A stretch of DNA of 64,000 bases, taken from the NCBI RefSeq assembly GCF_030286555.1, contig NZ_JASVWF010000005.1:416703-480702 (forward strand), in the 5' to 3' direction. This stretch comes from Actinomycetospora termitidis. GTDB taxonomy: Bacteria > Actinomycetota > Actinomycetes > Mycobacteriales > Pseudonocardiaceae. A program made the position numbers and the translations under genes. This document shows, piece by piece, positions 50,343 through 58,495 of this stretch. Positions within the stretch are counted from its first letter, which is position 1. The number at the start of each line of letters is the position of its first letter. The notes under the pieces were generated by a model, which saw only the letters and a program-made list of their open reading frames with translations, did no database searches and was not told where the DNA came from.

Positions 50343-51437
50343 TCAGGCCGAGGCCAGCTCCCGGGTGTCCCGCGCGGAGACGAGCGACGCGTGCGTCGGT
50401 GCGTCCGGGACGTGGGCGGGCTTCAGCCCCGCGAACTCCCGGCGCAGCACCGGCACGACCTCCTCGCCGAGCAGGTCCATCTGTTCGAGGACCGTCTTCA
50501 GGGGCAGGCCGGCGTGGTCGATGAGGAACAGCTGGCGCTGGTAGTCGCCGACGTAGTCGCGGAAGCCCAGGGTGCGGTCGATGACCTCCTGCGGCGAGCC
50601 GACCGTCAGCGGGGTCTGCCGGGAGAAGTCCTCCAGCGAGGGCCCGCCGCCGTAGACGGGCGCGCGGTCGAAGTACGGCCGGAACTCGTTCACCGCGTCC
50701 TGCGAGTTCCTCCGCATGAACACCTGCCCCCCGAGGCCGACGATCGCCTGGTCGGCCGAGCCGTGACCATGGTGCTCGAAGCGGCCGCGGTAGAACTCGA
50801 CCATCTGCTTCGTGTGCGAGGCCGGCCAGAAGATGTGGTTGTGGAAGAAGCCGTCACCGTAGAACGCGGCCTGCTCGGCGATCTCGGGCGAGCGGATCGA
50901 GCCGTGCCAGACGAAGGGCGCGACGCCGTCGAGCGGGCGCGGCGTCGAGGTGAACCCGTGCAGCGGCGTCCGGAAGCGGCCCTCCCAGTCGACGACGTCC
51001 TCGGTCCACAGCCGCCGCAGGAGCGCGTAGTTCTCGATCGCCAGCGGGATGCCCTGGCGGATGTCCTGGCCGAACCACGGGTAGACGGGCCCGGTGTTGC
51101 CGCGCCCCATCATGAGGTCGACCCGCCCACCCGCGAGGTGCTGGAGCATCGCGTAGTCCTCGGCGATCTTCACCGGGTCGTTGGTCGTGATCAGCGTCGT
51201 GGACGTGGAGAGCACCAGCCGCTCCGTGAGGGCGGCGATGTGGCCGAGCAGCGTGGTCGGCGACGAGGGGACGAACGGCGGGTTGTGGTGCTCGCCGGTC
51301 GCGAAGACGTCGAGCCCGACCTCCTCGGCCTTCCGCGCGATCGTCACCATCGAGGCGATGCGCTCGGCCTCGGTCGGTTCCCGGCCGGTCGTCGGGTCCG
51401 GCGTGACGTCGCCGACGGTGAAGACCCCGAACTGCAT
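50343..51437 (-). CDS. Luciferase-like FMN-dependent monooxygenase
   Basis: A 364-residue LLM-class flavin oxidoreductase. The bacterial-luciferase TIM barrel is seen in FGVFTVGDVTPD, EVGLDVFATGEHHNPPFVPS, LSTSTTLITTNDPVKIAEDY, GRVDLMMGRGNTGPVY and PFVWHGSIRSPEIAE. Reduced flavin would come from a separate reductase. The substrate is unknown. ATG 51437 has AGGAGG at optimal spacing; earlier in-frame starts lie within the operator. The upstream palindrome suggests MarR-type control. Cobalamin genes lie just beyond, but no functional link is evident. Confidence 0.85.
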   Translation of the reverse strand: MQFGVFTVGDVTPDPTTGREPTEAERIASMVTIARKAEEVGLDVFATGEHHNPPFVPSSPTTLLGHIAALTERLVLSTSTTLITTNDPVKIAEDYAMLQHLAGGRVDLMMGRGNTGPVYPWFGQDIRQGIPLAIENYALLRRLWTEDVVDWEGRFRTPLHGFTSTPRPLDGVAPFVWHGSIRSPEIAEQAAFYGDGFFHNHIFWPASHTKQMVEFYRGRFEHHGHGSADQAIVGLGGQVFMRRNSQDAVNEFRPYFDRAPVYGGGPSLEDFSRQTPLTVGSPQEVIDRTLGFRDYVGDYQRQLFLIDHAGLPLKTVLEQMDLLGEEVVPVLRREFAGLKPAHVPDAPTHASLVSARDTRELASA

Positions 51438-51451
51438 GGCGACCTCCTGAT

Positions 51452-51472
51452 GTTGAAGCATCAACTACTGTA
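51452..51472 (-). promoter_or_regulatory. MarR-type operator and -10 of the LLM gene
   Basis: GTTGA-AGCA-TCAAC (51452-51465) is a perfect palindrome of the TTGATGCATCAA class bound by MarR proteins. Read on the minus strand, TACAGT (51472-51467) is a plausible -10 overlapping it. Confidence 0.5.
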
Positions 51473-51478
51473 GTGGCC

Positions 51479-52201
51479 TCAACCGGGCGGGGTCCGGGGT
51501 TGTTCCACCCACGCCACCGCGCCCTCGACGCCGCCGACCGCGGCCACTCCGGTCGGCAGCGCGGGCCGGTCCACGAGGACGACGGGCACCCCGGCCTCGC
51601 GCGCCGCCACCAGCTTCGCCTCGGTGGCCCCGCCGGAGTCTTTCGCGACGAGCACGTCGATGCGGTGTTCACGCAGCAGCGCCCGCTCGTCGTCGAGCTC
51701 GAACGGGCCGCGCCGCAGGATCAGCTCCGCGCGCGCCGGCAGCTCGTCCGGCGGCTCGATGGCGCGAACCAGGAACCAGGCGTCCAGCCCGACGAAGTGG
51801 TGCACGCCCTGCCGGCCGATCGCGAGGAAGACCCGGGCCGCGCGCCCGAGGGCGGCGGCCGCGGCACCCGTCGTCGGGACCCGGATCCAGCGGTCGCCGG
51901 GCGACTCGACCCAGCCCGGGCGCCGCAGGACCAGCATCGGCGTGCCGGTCGCGCGGGCGGCCTCGGCGGCGTGCTCGGTCATCCGCGCGGCGAAGGGGTG
52001 CGTGGCGTCGATCAGCGCGTCGACGTCCCCGAGCGCCCCGACGAGCCCCTCGACCCCGCCGAACCCGCCGGTCCGCACCGCGCCGGCCGGCAGCCGGGGA
52101 TCGCGGGTGCGGCCGGCGAGCGAGGTGGTGACGGCGTGGCCGCGGGCCTCCAGGGCGTCCGCGAGCTCGCGGGCCTCGGCGGTGCCGCCGAGGACGAGCA
52201 C
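51479..52201 (-). CDS. cobK: Precorrin-6A reductase CobK
   Basis: Reduces precorrin-6A to 6B with NADPH. The 240-residue length is standard. The N-terminal VLVLGGTAEARELADALEA binds the nucleotide. LIDATHPFAARMTEHAAEA, VFLAIGRQGVHHF, and VLVAKDSGGATEAKLVAARE are conserved CobK/CbiJ blocks. I set the start at GTG 52201, seven bases after AGGGGGG. The frame extends upstream, but that part is the palindrome 52222-52265. It follows cobM on the same strand. Confidence 0.9.
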   Translation of the reverse strand: MLVLGGTAEARELADALEARGHAVTTSLAGRTRDPRLPAGAVRTGGFGGVEGLVGALGDVDALIDATHPFAARMTEHAAEAARATGTPMLVLRRPGWVESPGDRWIRVPTTGAAAAALGRAARVFLAIGRQGVHHFVGLDAWFLVRAIEPPDELPARAELILRRGPFELDDERALLREHRIDVLVAKDSGGATEAKLVAAREAGVPVVLVDRPALPTGVAAVGGVEGAVAWVEQPRTPPG

Positions 52202-52221
52202 GCGTGTCCCCCCTGACCGTT

Positions 52222-52265
52222 GAACGGGCCATTCATCACGGTCTTGCGTGATGAACGGCCCGTTC
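52222..52265. repeat. 19-bp palindrome between cobM and cobK
   Basis: GAACGGGCCATTCATCACG (52222-52240) and CGTGATGAACGGCCCGTTC (52247-52265), one mismatch, 6-base loop. It lies in the 83-bp gap inside the cobL-cobM-cobK unit and could attenuate cobK expression. Confidence 0.8.
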
Positions 52266-52284
52266 GAGGATCCGGGGGGCGCGC

Positions 52285-53028
52285 TCACGGACGAACGCGC
52301 TGCGCCGAGTAGAGGTGCGACTCGCAGCCGGAGCCGGTCCCGACGACCGGCCCGACCACGATCACCGCGGTCCGGCGCACCTCGGCCGCGTCGACCTGCG
52401 CGGCGATGTCGGCGAGCGTGCCGCGCAGCACCAGCTCGTCGTCGCGCGAGGCCCGGGCCACGACGGCGACCGGCTCGTGCGGCGGGCGGTGGCGCAGTAG
52501 GGTCTCGACGACCTCGGCGCAGCGCTGCACGGCGAGGTGCAGCACGAGGGTCCCGCCGGTGGCCGCCCAGACGTCGAGCGACTCGCCGTCGGGCATGGGG
52601 GTGGCGTTCGCGGCGTCGCGCGTGAGGACCACGGACTGCCCGACGCCGGGCACGGTGAGCTCGGTGCGCAGGGCGGCGGCCGCCGCGGCGAACGCGGGCA
52701 CCCCGGGGACGATCTCCCAGGCGATCCCGGCCTCGTCGAGACGGCGGGTCTGCTCGGCGACCGCGGAGAACACGGCCGGGTCCCCGGAGCACAGGCGGGC
52801 GACGTCGTGGCCCGCCGCGTCGGCGGCGACGAGTTCGGCGACGATCTCGTCGAGGGTCAGGCGCGCGGTGTCGACCCGGTGGGCGTGCGGCGGGCACTGG
52901 GCGAGCAGGTCCTCCGGCACCAGGGAGCCGGCGTAGAGGCAGACCGGGCTCGTCGCGATCGCCCGGAGGCCCCGCACGGTGATGAGGTCCGCGGCCCCGG
53001 GGCCGGCTCCGACGAAGCGGACGGTCAC
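52285..53028 (-). CDS. cobM: Precorrin-4 C11-methyltransferase CobM
   Basis: Transfers a methyl group from SAM to C-11 of precorrin-4. A tetrapyrrole methylase of 247 residues: TVRFVGAGPGAADLITVRGL, LCSGDPAVFSAVAEQTRRLD, WEIVPGVPAFAAAAAAL, and LTRDAANATPMPDGESL. The GTG at 53028 has GGAGG eight bases upstream and overlaps the cobL stop. It is followed by a palindrome and then cobK. Confidence 0.93.
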   Translation of the reverse strand: MTVRFVGAGPGAADLITVRGLRAIATSPVCLYAGSLVPEDLLAQCPPHAHRVDTARLTLDEIVAELVAADAAGHDVARLCSGDPAVFSAVAEQTRRLDEAGIAWEIVPGVPAFAAAAAALRTELTVPGVGQSVVLTRDAANATPMPDGESLDVWAATGGTLVLHLAVQRCAEVVETLLRHRPPHEPVAVVARASRDDELVLRGTLADIAAQVDAAEVRRTAVIVVGPVVGTGSGCESHLYSAQRVRP

Positions 53029-54308
53029 TGCTGCCTCCACGGGGGTGGGGTGGGCGGTGGGACGTCGCCGATGTCCCCGCCGTCGGACGTGGGCGGTGTG
53101 CCGTCCCGGGAGCCCACGTGCAGCACCCACTGCGTCACCGGGGCGAGGGCCTTCCACCCGAGGTAGCGCCCGACGGGCCGGCCCCGCGACACCGCGATCC
53201 GGCGGATCTCCCCGCCGTACTCGGTGCGGGCCGCGGCGAGGGCCGCCTCGCCCTCCATCGTCACCGCGTTCGCCACGAGCCGCCCGCCCGGTCGCAGCGC
53301 CCGGCGGCACGCGTCGAGCATCCCGGGCGCCGACACCCCGCCCCCGACGAACACCGCGTCCGGTGCTTCCAGCCCGGCCAGCACCTCGGGGGCCCGACCG
53401 GGGACCACCCGCACGTTCGGGACGCCGAGCGTGGTCGCGTTCGCGGTGATCCGAGCGGCCCGGTCCTCGCGGGACTCGACGGCGATCGCCCGGGCCGTCG
53501 GCTCGGCGCGGCACCACTCGATGCCGATCGACCCCGCTCCCCCGCCGACGTCCCACAGCAGCTGGCCGGGCAGCGGACGCAGGGCGGCGACGGACAGGGC
53601 GCGCATCTCGGCCTTCGTGAGCTGGCCGTCGTGGGCGTAGGCGTCGTCGGGGAGGCCGGGGGCCCGGCCGAGCAACCCGTCGTCGGGAAGGGCGGGGCAG
53701 TCGACCGCGACGATGGCGAGCGGGTCGCCGTCGGGGGCGTTCCAGGACGCCGCGACCCCGTCGACGCGGGTCTCGTGCTCCGCGCCGAGCGAGCCCAGGA
53801 CGGTGAGCCGGGCAGCGCCGTAGCCGGCGCCGACGAGCAGGGCCGCGAGCCGGCCGGGCAGTGCACCGGAGTCGGCGAGGACGAGCAGCCGCCGACGCGG
53901 CGCCAGGGCCGCGCGCACCGCGTCGAGCGGACGCCCGACGGCGGACAGGACCACGACGTCCTGCTCCGCCCAGCCGAGACGCCCGCAGGCGAGGGCGACC
54001 GACGACGGGTGCGGGACGACGGTCGCGTCCGGGCGCAGGCGCAGCACGCTCGTGCCGATGCCGAAGAACATCGGGTCCCCGGAGGCGAGGACGACCAGCT
54101 CGTCGCCGCCGAGGCGGTCGAGCAGACCGGGCAGCGACGGCATCAGCGGGGCGGGCCACTCCTCGCGCCGCGCGGTGACGGCGTCGGGCAGCAGGTCCAG
54201 CTGCCGCGGGGCGCCGAGGACGACGGCGGCCTTCTCGCAGGCCGTGCGGGCCGGGGCGGCCAGACCGGGCCACCCGTCGGCGCCGATGCCGACGACGGTG
54301 ACGCTCAC
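53025..54308 (-). CDS. cobL: Precorrin-6Y methyltransferase/decarboxylase CobL (CbiE-CbiT fusion)
   Basis: Methylates C-5 and C-15 and decarboxylates the C-12 acetate. The CbiE half (1-200) has VTVVGIGADGWPGL, VLASGDPMFFGIGTSVLRL and HPSSVALACGRLGWAEQDVV. The CbiT half (about 235-380) has LLWDVGGGAGSIGIEWCRA (SAM loop), AVESREDRAARITANATTLG and FVGGGVSAPGMLDACRRAL. A Pro-rich tail ends the protein. I use GTG 54308; the frame is open to 54344, but TAGGGT (54348-54343) would put the transcription start downstream of that codon. Confidence 0.9.
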   Translation of the reverse strand: MSVTVVGIGADGWPGLAAPARTACEKAAVVLGAPRQLDLLPDAVTARREEWPAPLMPSLPGLLDRLGGDELVVLASGDPMFFGIGTSVLRLRPDATVVPHPSSVALACGRLGWAEQDVVVLSAVGRPLDAVRAALAPRRRLLVLADSGALPGRLAALLVGAGYGAARLTVLGSLGAEHETRVDGVAASWNAPDGDPLAIVAVDCPALPDDGLLGRAPGLPDDAYAHDGQLTKAEMRALSVAALRPLPGQLLWDVGGGAGSIGIEWCRAEPTARAIAVESREDRAARITANATTLGVPNVRVVPGRAPEVLAGLEAPDAVFVGGGVSAPGMLDACRRALRPGGRLVANAVTMEGEAALAAARTEYGGEIRRIAVSRGRPVGRYLGWKALAPVTQWVLHVGSRDGTPPTSDGGDIGDVPPPTPPPWRQQ

Positions 54309-54342
54309 GGGAGCTCGCGGGGGCGTCGGGGCACGGGACGCC

Positions 54343-54348
54343 ACCCTA
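54343..54348 (-). promoter_or_regulatory. -10 of the cobL-cobM-cobK promoter
   Basis: On the minus strand TAGGGT sits about 35 bases before GTG 54308. A perfect 12-bp palindrome GTCACCGGTGAC lies just upstream (54364-54375) and may be an operator or the terminator of the TfoX gene. Confidence 0.4.
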
Positions 54349-54390
54349 ACGGCTCACCGACGTGTCACCGGTGACGTCCGCGCCACAGCC

Positions 54391-54699
54391 TCACGACGCG
54401 TAGTGCGCCCGCACGTGCTCCCGGGCGGCGGTGATCAACGGCGTGCGGTCGCCCTCGACAGGGACCGACACCCAGCCCTCCATCGACCGCTTCCCCATGA
54501 CCGGCGTCCGCCCGTCCCCGGTGGCCAGCAGCTCGGCGGCGTCGGCGGGCGGGAGCCGGAGCGCCAGGCGTACGCCGTCCGTGCCGTCCCCGCCGTCGAG
54601 GAAGGCGTAGACGTGCCGGTCGACGAGCAGCGCGTCCCGACCGAACATGACGCGCCGCTCGACGCCGGGTGCCTCGAGGGCGTCCACGAAAGGGTCCAC
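54391..54699 (-). CDS. TfoX N-terminal-domain protein
   Basis: A 102-residue protein with the short TfoX-N pattern: VERRVMFGRDALLVDRHVYA, a core strand DGVRLALRLP and GKRSMEGWVSVP. Proteins with this domain alone are widespread in actinobacteria and are not linked to natural competence. The function is unknown. GTG 54699 is the only reasonable start after the LLM gene, whose stop is 20 bp upstream. The pair is likely cotranscribed. Confidence 0.72.
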   Translation of the reverse strand: MDPFVDALEAPGVERRVMFGRDALLVDRHVYAFLDGGDGTDGVRLALRLPPADAAELLATGDGRTPVMGKRSMEGWVSVPVEGDRTPLITAAREHVRAHYAS

Positions 54700-54719
54700 G
54701 CGGTGAGCGTGGCACGGGT

Positions 54720-55910
54720 TCAGCCCTTCGACGCCACCTCGTCGGCGTACTTCTGGGTCATGTGCTCGACGGCGGTCAGCTGGGTGGCCGCGTACTCGTC
54801 GCGCTTGAGGCCCGCGCGCTCCTTGGCCGCCTGGGTGGACTCGGCGTGCGAGACCCCGCCCCAGGTCGTGCCCTGGAAGTGCGGCATGACGTTCTGGGCG
54901 ATGAGTTCCCAGGACCGGCGGGTGGCCTCCGGGTTGGCCCACTCGTGGCCGAGGAGCAGCATCGCGCCGAAGCCGCCCGACTGGTCGGCGAGGCGCTGGA
55001 CCTGGGCCTTCGCGTCGTCCGGGGTGCCGATCGCGCCGATGCCGGCCTCGTTGATGAAGTCGATCATCTCCTTGACGTCGCCGCCCTCGACCGCCATCTG
55101 CGGGAACGCGGCCGTCTTCTGGAAGTACCGGAACCACGACTCGATGCCGTACTCGACGTCGCGGTAGGCCTGCTCCTTGGTCTCCGCGATGTGCATGAGG
55201 CCGACGAGACGCCACTTCGACCGGTCCGGCTCCGGCTGCCCGTAGTGCGACGCGCGCTCCTTCACGACGTCCCAGTGGTGGGCCAGGGCGTCGAAGCCGT
55301 CCTGGCTCAGCGTCGCGCCGATGGACAGCAGGCCGACACCGTGTCGGCCGGCCATGCGCGGCCCCGTCGGGGACGCGACGGCGGCGACCGCGATGTCGAA
55401 GCACGGCTCGGTGTAGGGCCGCAGCTGCAGGCGGGCCTCGACCAGGTTGTGCGTCTTGGTCTGCTCCGTCACGACCTCACCGGCGAGCAGCCGCATGATG
55501 ATGTCGAGGTTGACGTCGAGGAGTTCGCGCGTGTCGGTCGGGTTCAGGCCGATCATCGCCGAGTCGCTGGGCAGCGAACCGGGACCGACGCCGAGCATGG
55601 TGCGGCCGCGGGTGAGGTGGTCGAGCAGGACCATGCGGTCGGCCACCCAGAGCGGGTTGTGGTAGCTGGCCGACGTGACGCCGGTGCCCAGCTTGATGCG
55701 CTTCGTGCGCTCCGCCGCCGCGGCGATGAAGATCTCGGGCGAGGCGATGATCTCGCTGCCGGCGGAGTGGTGTTCGCCGATCCACGCCTCGTCGACGCCG
55801 AGCCGGTCGAGGTGCTCGACCAGCTCCAGGTCGCGCTGGAGGGCGAGCGTCGGGTTCTCCCCGGCGCGGTGGAACGGGGCGAGGAACGTGCCGAAACGCA
55901 GCCTGCTCAC
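54720..55910 (-). CDS. LLM monooxygenase, limonene 1,2-monooxygenase-like
   Basis: A 396-residue flavin-dependent oxygenase of the luciferase-like class. The N-terminal RFGTFLAPFHRAGENPTLAL and VDEAWIGEHHSAGSEIIASP match LimB-type enzymes. Further blocks are LGTGVTSASYHNPLWVADRM, GRTMLGVGPGSLPSDS and LLGHEWANPEATRRSWELIA. The terpene substrate is not proven. GTG 55910 has GGAGGAG upstream. A possible operator lies at 55943-55961, and a PaaX-type regulator gene is immediately upstream on the same strand. Confidence 0.85.
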   Translation of the reverse strand: MSRLRFGTFLAPFHRAGENPTLALQRDLELVEHLDRLGVDEAWIGEHHSAGSEIIASPEIFIAAAAERTKRIKLGTGVTSASYHNPLWVADRMVLLDHLTRGRTMLGVGPGSLPSDSAMIGLNPTDTRELLDVNLDIIMRLLAGEVVTEQTKTHNLVEARLQLRPYTEPCFDIAVAAVASPTGPRMAGRHGVGLLSIGATLSQDGFDALAHHWDVVKERASHYGQPEPDRSKWRLVGLMHIAETKEQAYRDVEYGIESWFRYFQKTAAFPQMAVEGGDVKEMIDFINEAGIGAIGTPDDAKAQVQRLADQSGGFGAMLLLGHEWANPEATRRSWELIAQNVMPHFQGTTWGGVSHAESTQAAKERAGLKRDEYAATQLTAVEHMTQKYADEVASKG

Positions 55911-55942
55911 GGGGGGACTCCTCCACGTCGAGTGTCAGCCCC

Positions 55943-55961
55943 GTCACGTTATGCACGTCAC
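55943..55961 (-). promoter_or_regulatory. Operator-like element before the LimB-like gene
   Basis: GTCACGTTATGCACGTCAC repeats CACGT twice and overlaps a minus-strand -10 (TAACGT, 55951-55946). It lies in the 62-bp gap between the PaaX-type gene and the LLM gene. Confidence 0.4.
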
Positions 55962-55972
55962 TCCGCTTGTGT

Positions 55973-56854
55973 CTATGCCTCGTCCCGCCCCGCGATCCGG
56001 CCGTGGACGTGGGCGACGACGGTCGGCAGGAACGCCTCCACGACCCTCCCCAGCTGTCGTCGCAGGTCGTCGCCGGGCCAGTCGTCGGGCAGCAGCTCCG
56101 TGGGCAGCCCGGGGTCGCGGAGCAGGTCGACGTAGACCGGGCCGGTGCCGTCGGACAGTCGGCGCAGCGCGTCCGCGCCGTCCGTCGGCACCGGGCTGTC
56201 CGTCAGCGCCGTGAGCCGGGCGACGTGGACCCGGAGGTCGTCGGCCAGCTCGTCCAGCGTCCACGCGCGGCGGGCCATGGCGGCGGCGAGCGCGGTGCCC
56301 GACGGCGGCCCCTCGCCGGCCACGGCCGGCACCGACCCGTCGTCGGGACGGAGACGCCCCAGGACGACGGTCGCCTCCGGGGGCGCGTCGGCGAGCACGT
56401 CGCGCAGCGCCGCCGACCGGTCGACCGGGCTGATCAGCACCCCCGGCTGCCACGGCCCGTAGCCGACCAGGACCGCGGCCCGCCGCAGCCGGTCGCGGTA
56501 GGGCCGGGCGGACTCGGGGACCTGGTGGAGCAGCGCGTGGAAGGCGCCGTCCCAGGACGGCGCCCGGCCCCGGTCGTCGCGCAGCCGCAGCACGGAGGCC
56601 CCGAAGGCGCCCGCGAGATGGTGGTCGACGACACGGCCGCGCCGCACGGTCGTGAGCTGCCCCGCCTCGCGCATCCGGGCCAGCGCCCGCCGCGCCGCGG
56701 CCGGTGCCAGCCCGAGGTCGCCGAGGAGGGCGACCACGGCGGGCCCGGGCAGCACGGAGCGCCCGGCGATCCCGAAGAGCGACGCGACCAGGGCTGCCGG
56801 TGACCCCTGGCGTCGGTGTACGTTCTCACTCACGATCGGGACCGATTCTGTCAC
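55973..56854 (-). CDS. PaaX-family transcriptional regulator
   Basis: A 293-residue GntR-like regulator of the PaaX class. An N-terminal winged helix includes VASLFGIAGRSVLPGPAVVA, LGDLGLAPAAARRALARMRE, and TTVRRGRVVDHHLAG. The central domain has WDGAFHALLHQVPESARPYR, and the C-terminal domain ends WTLDELADDLRVHVARL. Classical PaaX senses phenylacetyl-CoA. There are no paa genes in this window, so it probably controls the LLM gene downstream. GTG 56854 is used; a further GTG (VSENVHRR) lies inside. Confidence 0.82.
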   Translation of the reverse strand: MTESVPIVSENVHRRQGSPAALVASLFGIAGRSVLPGPAVVALLGDLGLAPAAARRALARMREAGQLTTVRRGRVVDHHLAGAFGASVLRLRDDRGRAPSWDGAFHALLHQVPESARPYRDRLRRAAVLVGYGPWQPGVLISPVDRSAALRDVLADAPPEATVVLGRLRPDDGSVPAVAGEGPPSGTALAAAMARRAWTLDELADDLRVHVARLTALTDSPVPTDGADALRRLSDGTGPVYVDLLRDPGLPTELLPDDWPGDDLRRQLGRVVEAFLPTVVAHVHGRIAGRDEA

Positions 56855-56871
56855 ACATCGGGAGCACCGTG

Positions 56872-57546
56872 ATGCTGGCGAAGATCCTTCCGTGGGTGTC
56901 GATGGCCGTCCTCGACATCGCCGCGCCGATCGTCGTCTACGACGTCGCGAGCGGTGCCGGGCTCGGTGACGTCCCGGCGCTGCTGCTCTCCGCGATCGGG
57001 CCGGCCCTGAGCACCCTGCTGTCGATCGCGGTCCGCGGCCGGGTCGACGAGTTCAGCGTCTTCATCCTGACGCTGCTGGCGATCGGTGTGCTGACGTCGT
57101 TGCTGTTCGACGACCCCCGGCTGCTGCTGCTCAAGGAGTCCGCGGTGACCGGCCTGGTCGGCCTGGTGTTCCTCGGCAGCCTGCTCGCCCCGCGCCCGGT
57201 CATGTTCCTGTTCGGCCGCCGGTTCGCCACCAACGGGGACCCGGAGCGGATCGCCTGGTGGAACGGGTTGTGGCAGCTCGAGGGCTTCCGACGCACGCAG
57301 CGCGGCATGACGGCGATGTGGGGGCTCGGTCTGCTGGCCGAGGCCGTCGTGCGGATCGTGCTGACGTACCGGCTGTCGGTCCCGACGATGGTCGTGGTCA
57401 ACGCCGTCGTGCCCGCCGTCGTGCTCGGGGTGCTGATCGTCGCGACGGTCCTGTGGGGCCGCGCATCCGCCCGGGCCGGGGCCGCGCGTGCGGCGGCCGC
57501 CGCTGCCGGGGAGGGCGACGGGACCCCGGTGGCCCGCCCGGCGTAG
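56872..57546 (+). CDS. VC0807-family membrane protein
   Basis: A 224-residue protein with about six hydrophobic helices (8-25, 35-55, 66-80, 92-107, 155-170, 176-198). The central loop RRFATNGDPERIAWWNGLWQ, then GFRRTQRGMTAMWG, matches VC0807-family proteins, which have no known function. ATG 56872 has GGGAG seven bases upstream and is divergent from the PaaX-type gene. Confidence 0.72.
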   Translation: MLAKILPWVSMAVLDIAAPIVVYDVASGAGLGDVPALLLSAIGPALSTLLSIAVRGRVDEFSVFILTLLAIGVLTSLLFDDPRLLLLKESAVTGLVGLVFLGSLLAPRPVMFLFGRRFATNGDPERIAWWNGLWQLEGFRRTQRGMTAMWGLGLLAEAVVRIVLTYRLSVPTMVVVNAVVPAVVLGVLIVATVLWGRASARAGAARAAAAAAGEGDGTPVARPA

Positions 57547-57556
57547 GACCACCGGC

Positions 57557-58417
57557 TCAGTGCCGGAAGGACGACCCCGCCGCCGAGGCGAGCAGCTTGC
57601 CGTGGTCGTCGACCAGCTCCGCGCGTCCGGCCCGGAGCCGGCGGCCCGCGTGCTCGACCACCACCCGGCACCGCACCGGGCCCTCGCCGGCACGCACCGA
57701 CCGGACGTAGGTGATCGTGAAGTCGTCGGGGAGCACGTCCAGGGCGTGCGAGAGACCCCGGGCGGCGAGCCCTGCCAGTGCCCCGCCCTGCACGACCCCG
57801 ACGGCGTTGGCGGTCCACCGGTCGGGGTGGGCGATCATCGTGGTGCCGTCGCGGGTCGGGTTCTCGCCGCGGTGCGGCATGAGCATGCGCCACGCCGTGG
57901 GCCGGGCGGCCCAGGCCGGCGCGGTCCGGCCGTACTGCTCGGCCAGACCGTCGGTCAGCACCGCGTTGCGCCCGACGCAGCGGGCTACGGTCCGACCCTC
58001 CCGATCGGTGATCGTCGCGGAGCTCAGCCCGACCCCGCTGCGGCTGTCGTCCAACGTGCCGGTCGCGCCCAGCTCCTCGCCGGGCAACGGCCGGCCGATC
58101 AACTGCACGCCCAGGCGCACGGTGACGATGCGGTCGCCCGCCCGCAGCGAGCTCGAGTAGGCGACCCCGAGGACGAAGTCCGCCAGGATCAGCACCGACT
58201 CGAGCAGGCCGTCGCCGATCACCGTCGGCATCCGCGCCTCGCACCGCCCGCGCTCGACGTGGGTGAGCCGGGCGTGCGTGGCGGCGTGGATCGACGCGAG
58301 CGGCGCCTCCTCGTCGACGAGCCGGCGCAGCACCGCGAGGGGTGTCGGGTCGTCCGAGACCGAACCGTCATGCGGGTCGCCGGACTCCCCGTCGCCGCGC
58401 TCGGCCCGATCGTTCAC
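57557..58417 (-). CDS. Double hotdog thioesterase (PaaI-like)
   Basis: A 286-residue protein with two hotdog folds. The first (about 40-155) has MPTVIGDGLLESVLILADFV and GIDRSGVGLSSATI-like strands. The second (about 165-286) has WTANAVGVVQGGALAGLAAR, the typical GGAxAxLxxxA helix of thioesterases, and ITYVRSVRAGEGPVRCRVVV. It probably hydrolyses an acyl-CoA. The start may be the internal GTG of VSDDPTPLAV. Confidence 0.78.
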   Translation of the reverse strand: MNDRAERGDGESGDPHDGSVSDDPTPLAVLRRLVDEEAPLASIHAATHARLTHVERGRCEARMPTVIGDGLLESVLILADFVLGVAYSSSLRAGDRIVTVRLGVQLIGRPLPGEELGATGTLDDSRSGVGLSSATITDREGRTVARCVGRNAVLTDGLAEQYGRTAPAWAARPTAWRMLMPHRGENPTRDGTTMIAHPDRWTANAVGVVQGGALAGLAARGLSHALDVLPDDFTITYVRSVRAGEGPVRCRVVVEHAGRRLRAGRAELVDDHGKLLASAAGSSFRH

Positions 58418-58495
58418 GGGCCGATCATGCCCAATCGAGCAGCCCGCGCGGCGGTCGGGCAGGCATTCGGGAGGTTCGTCCCCCGAACGGCCGTG

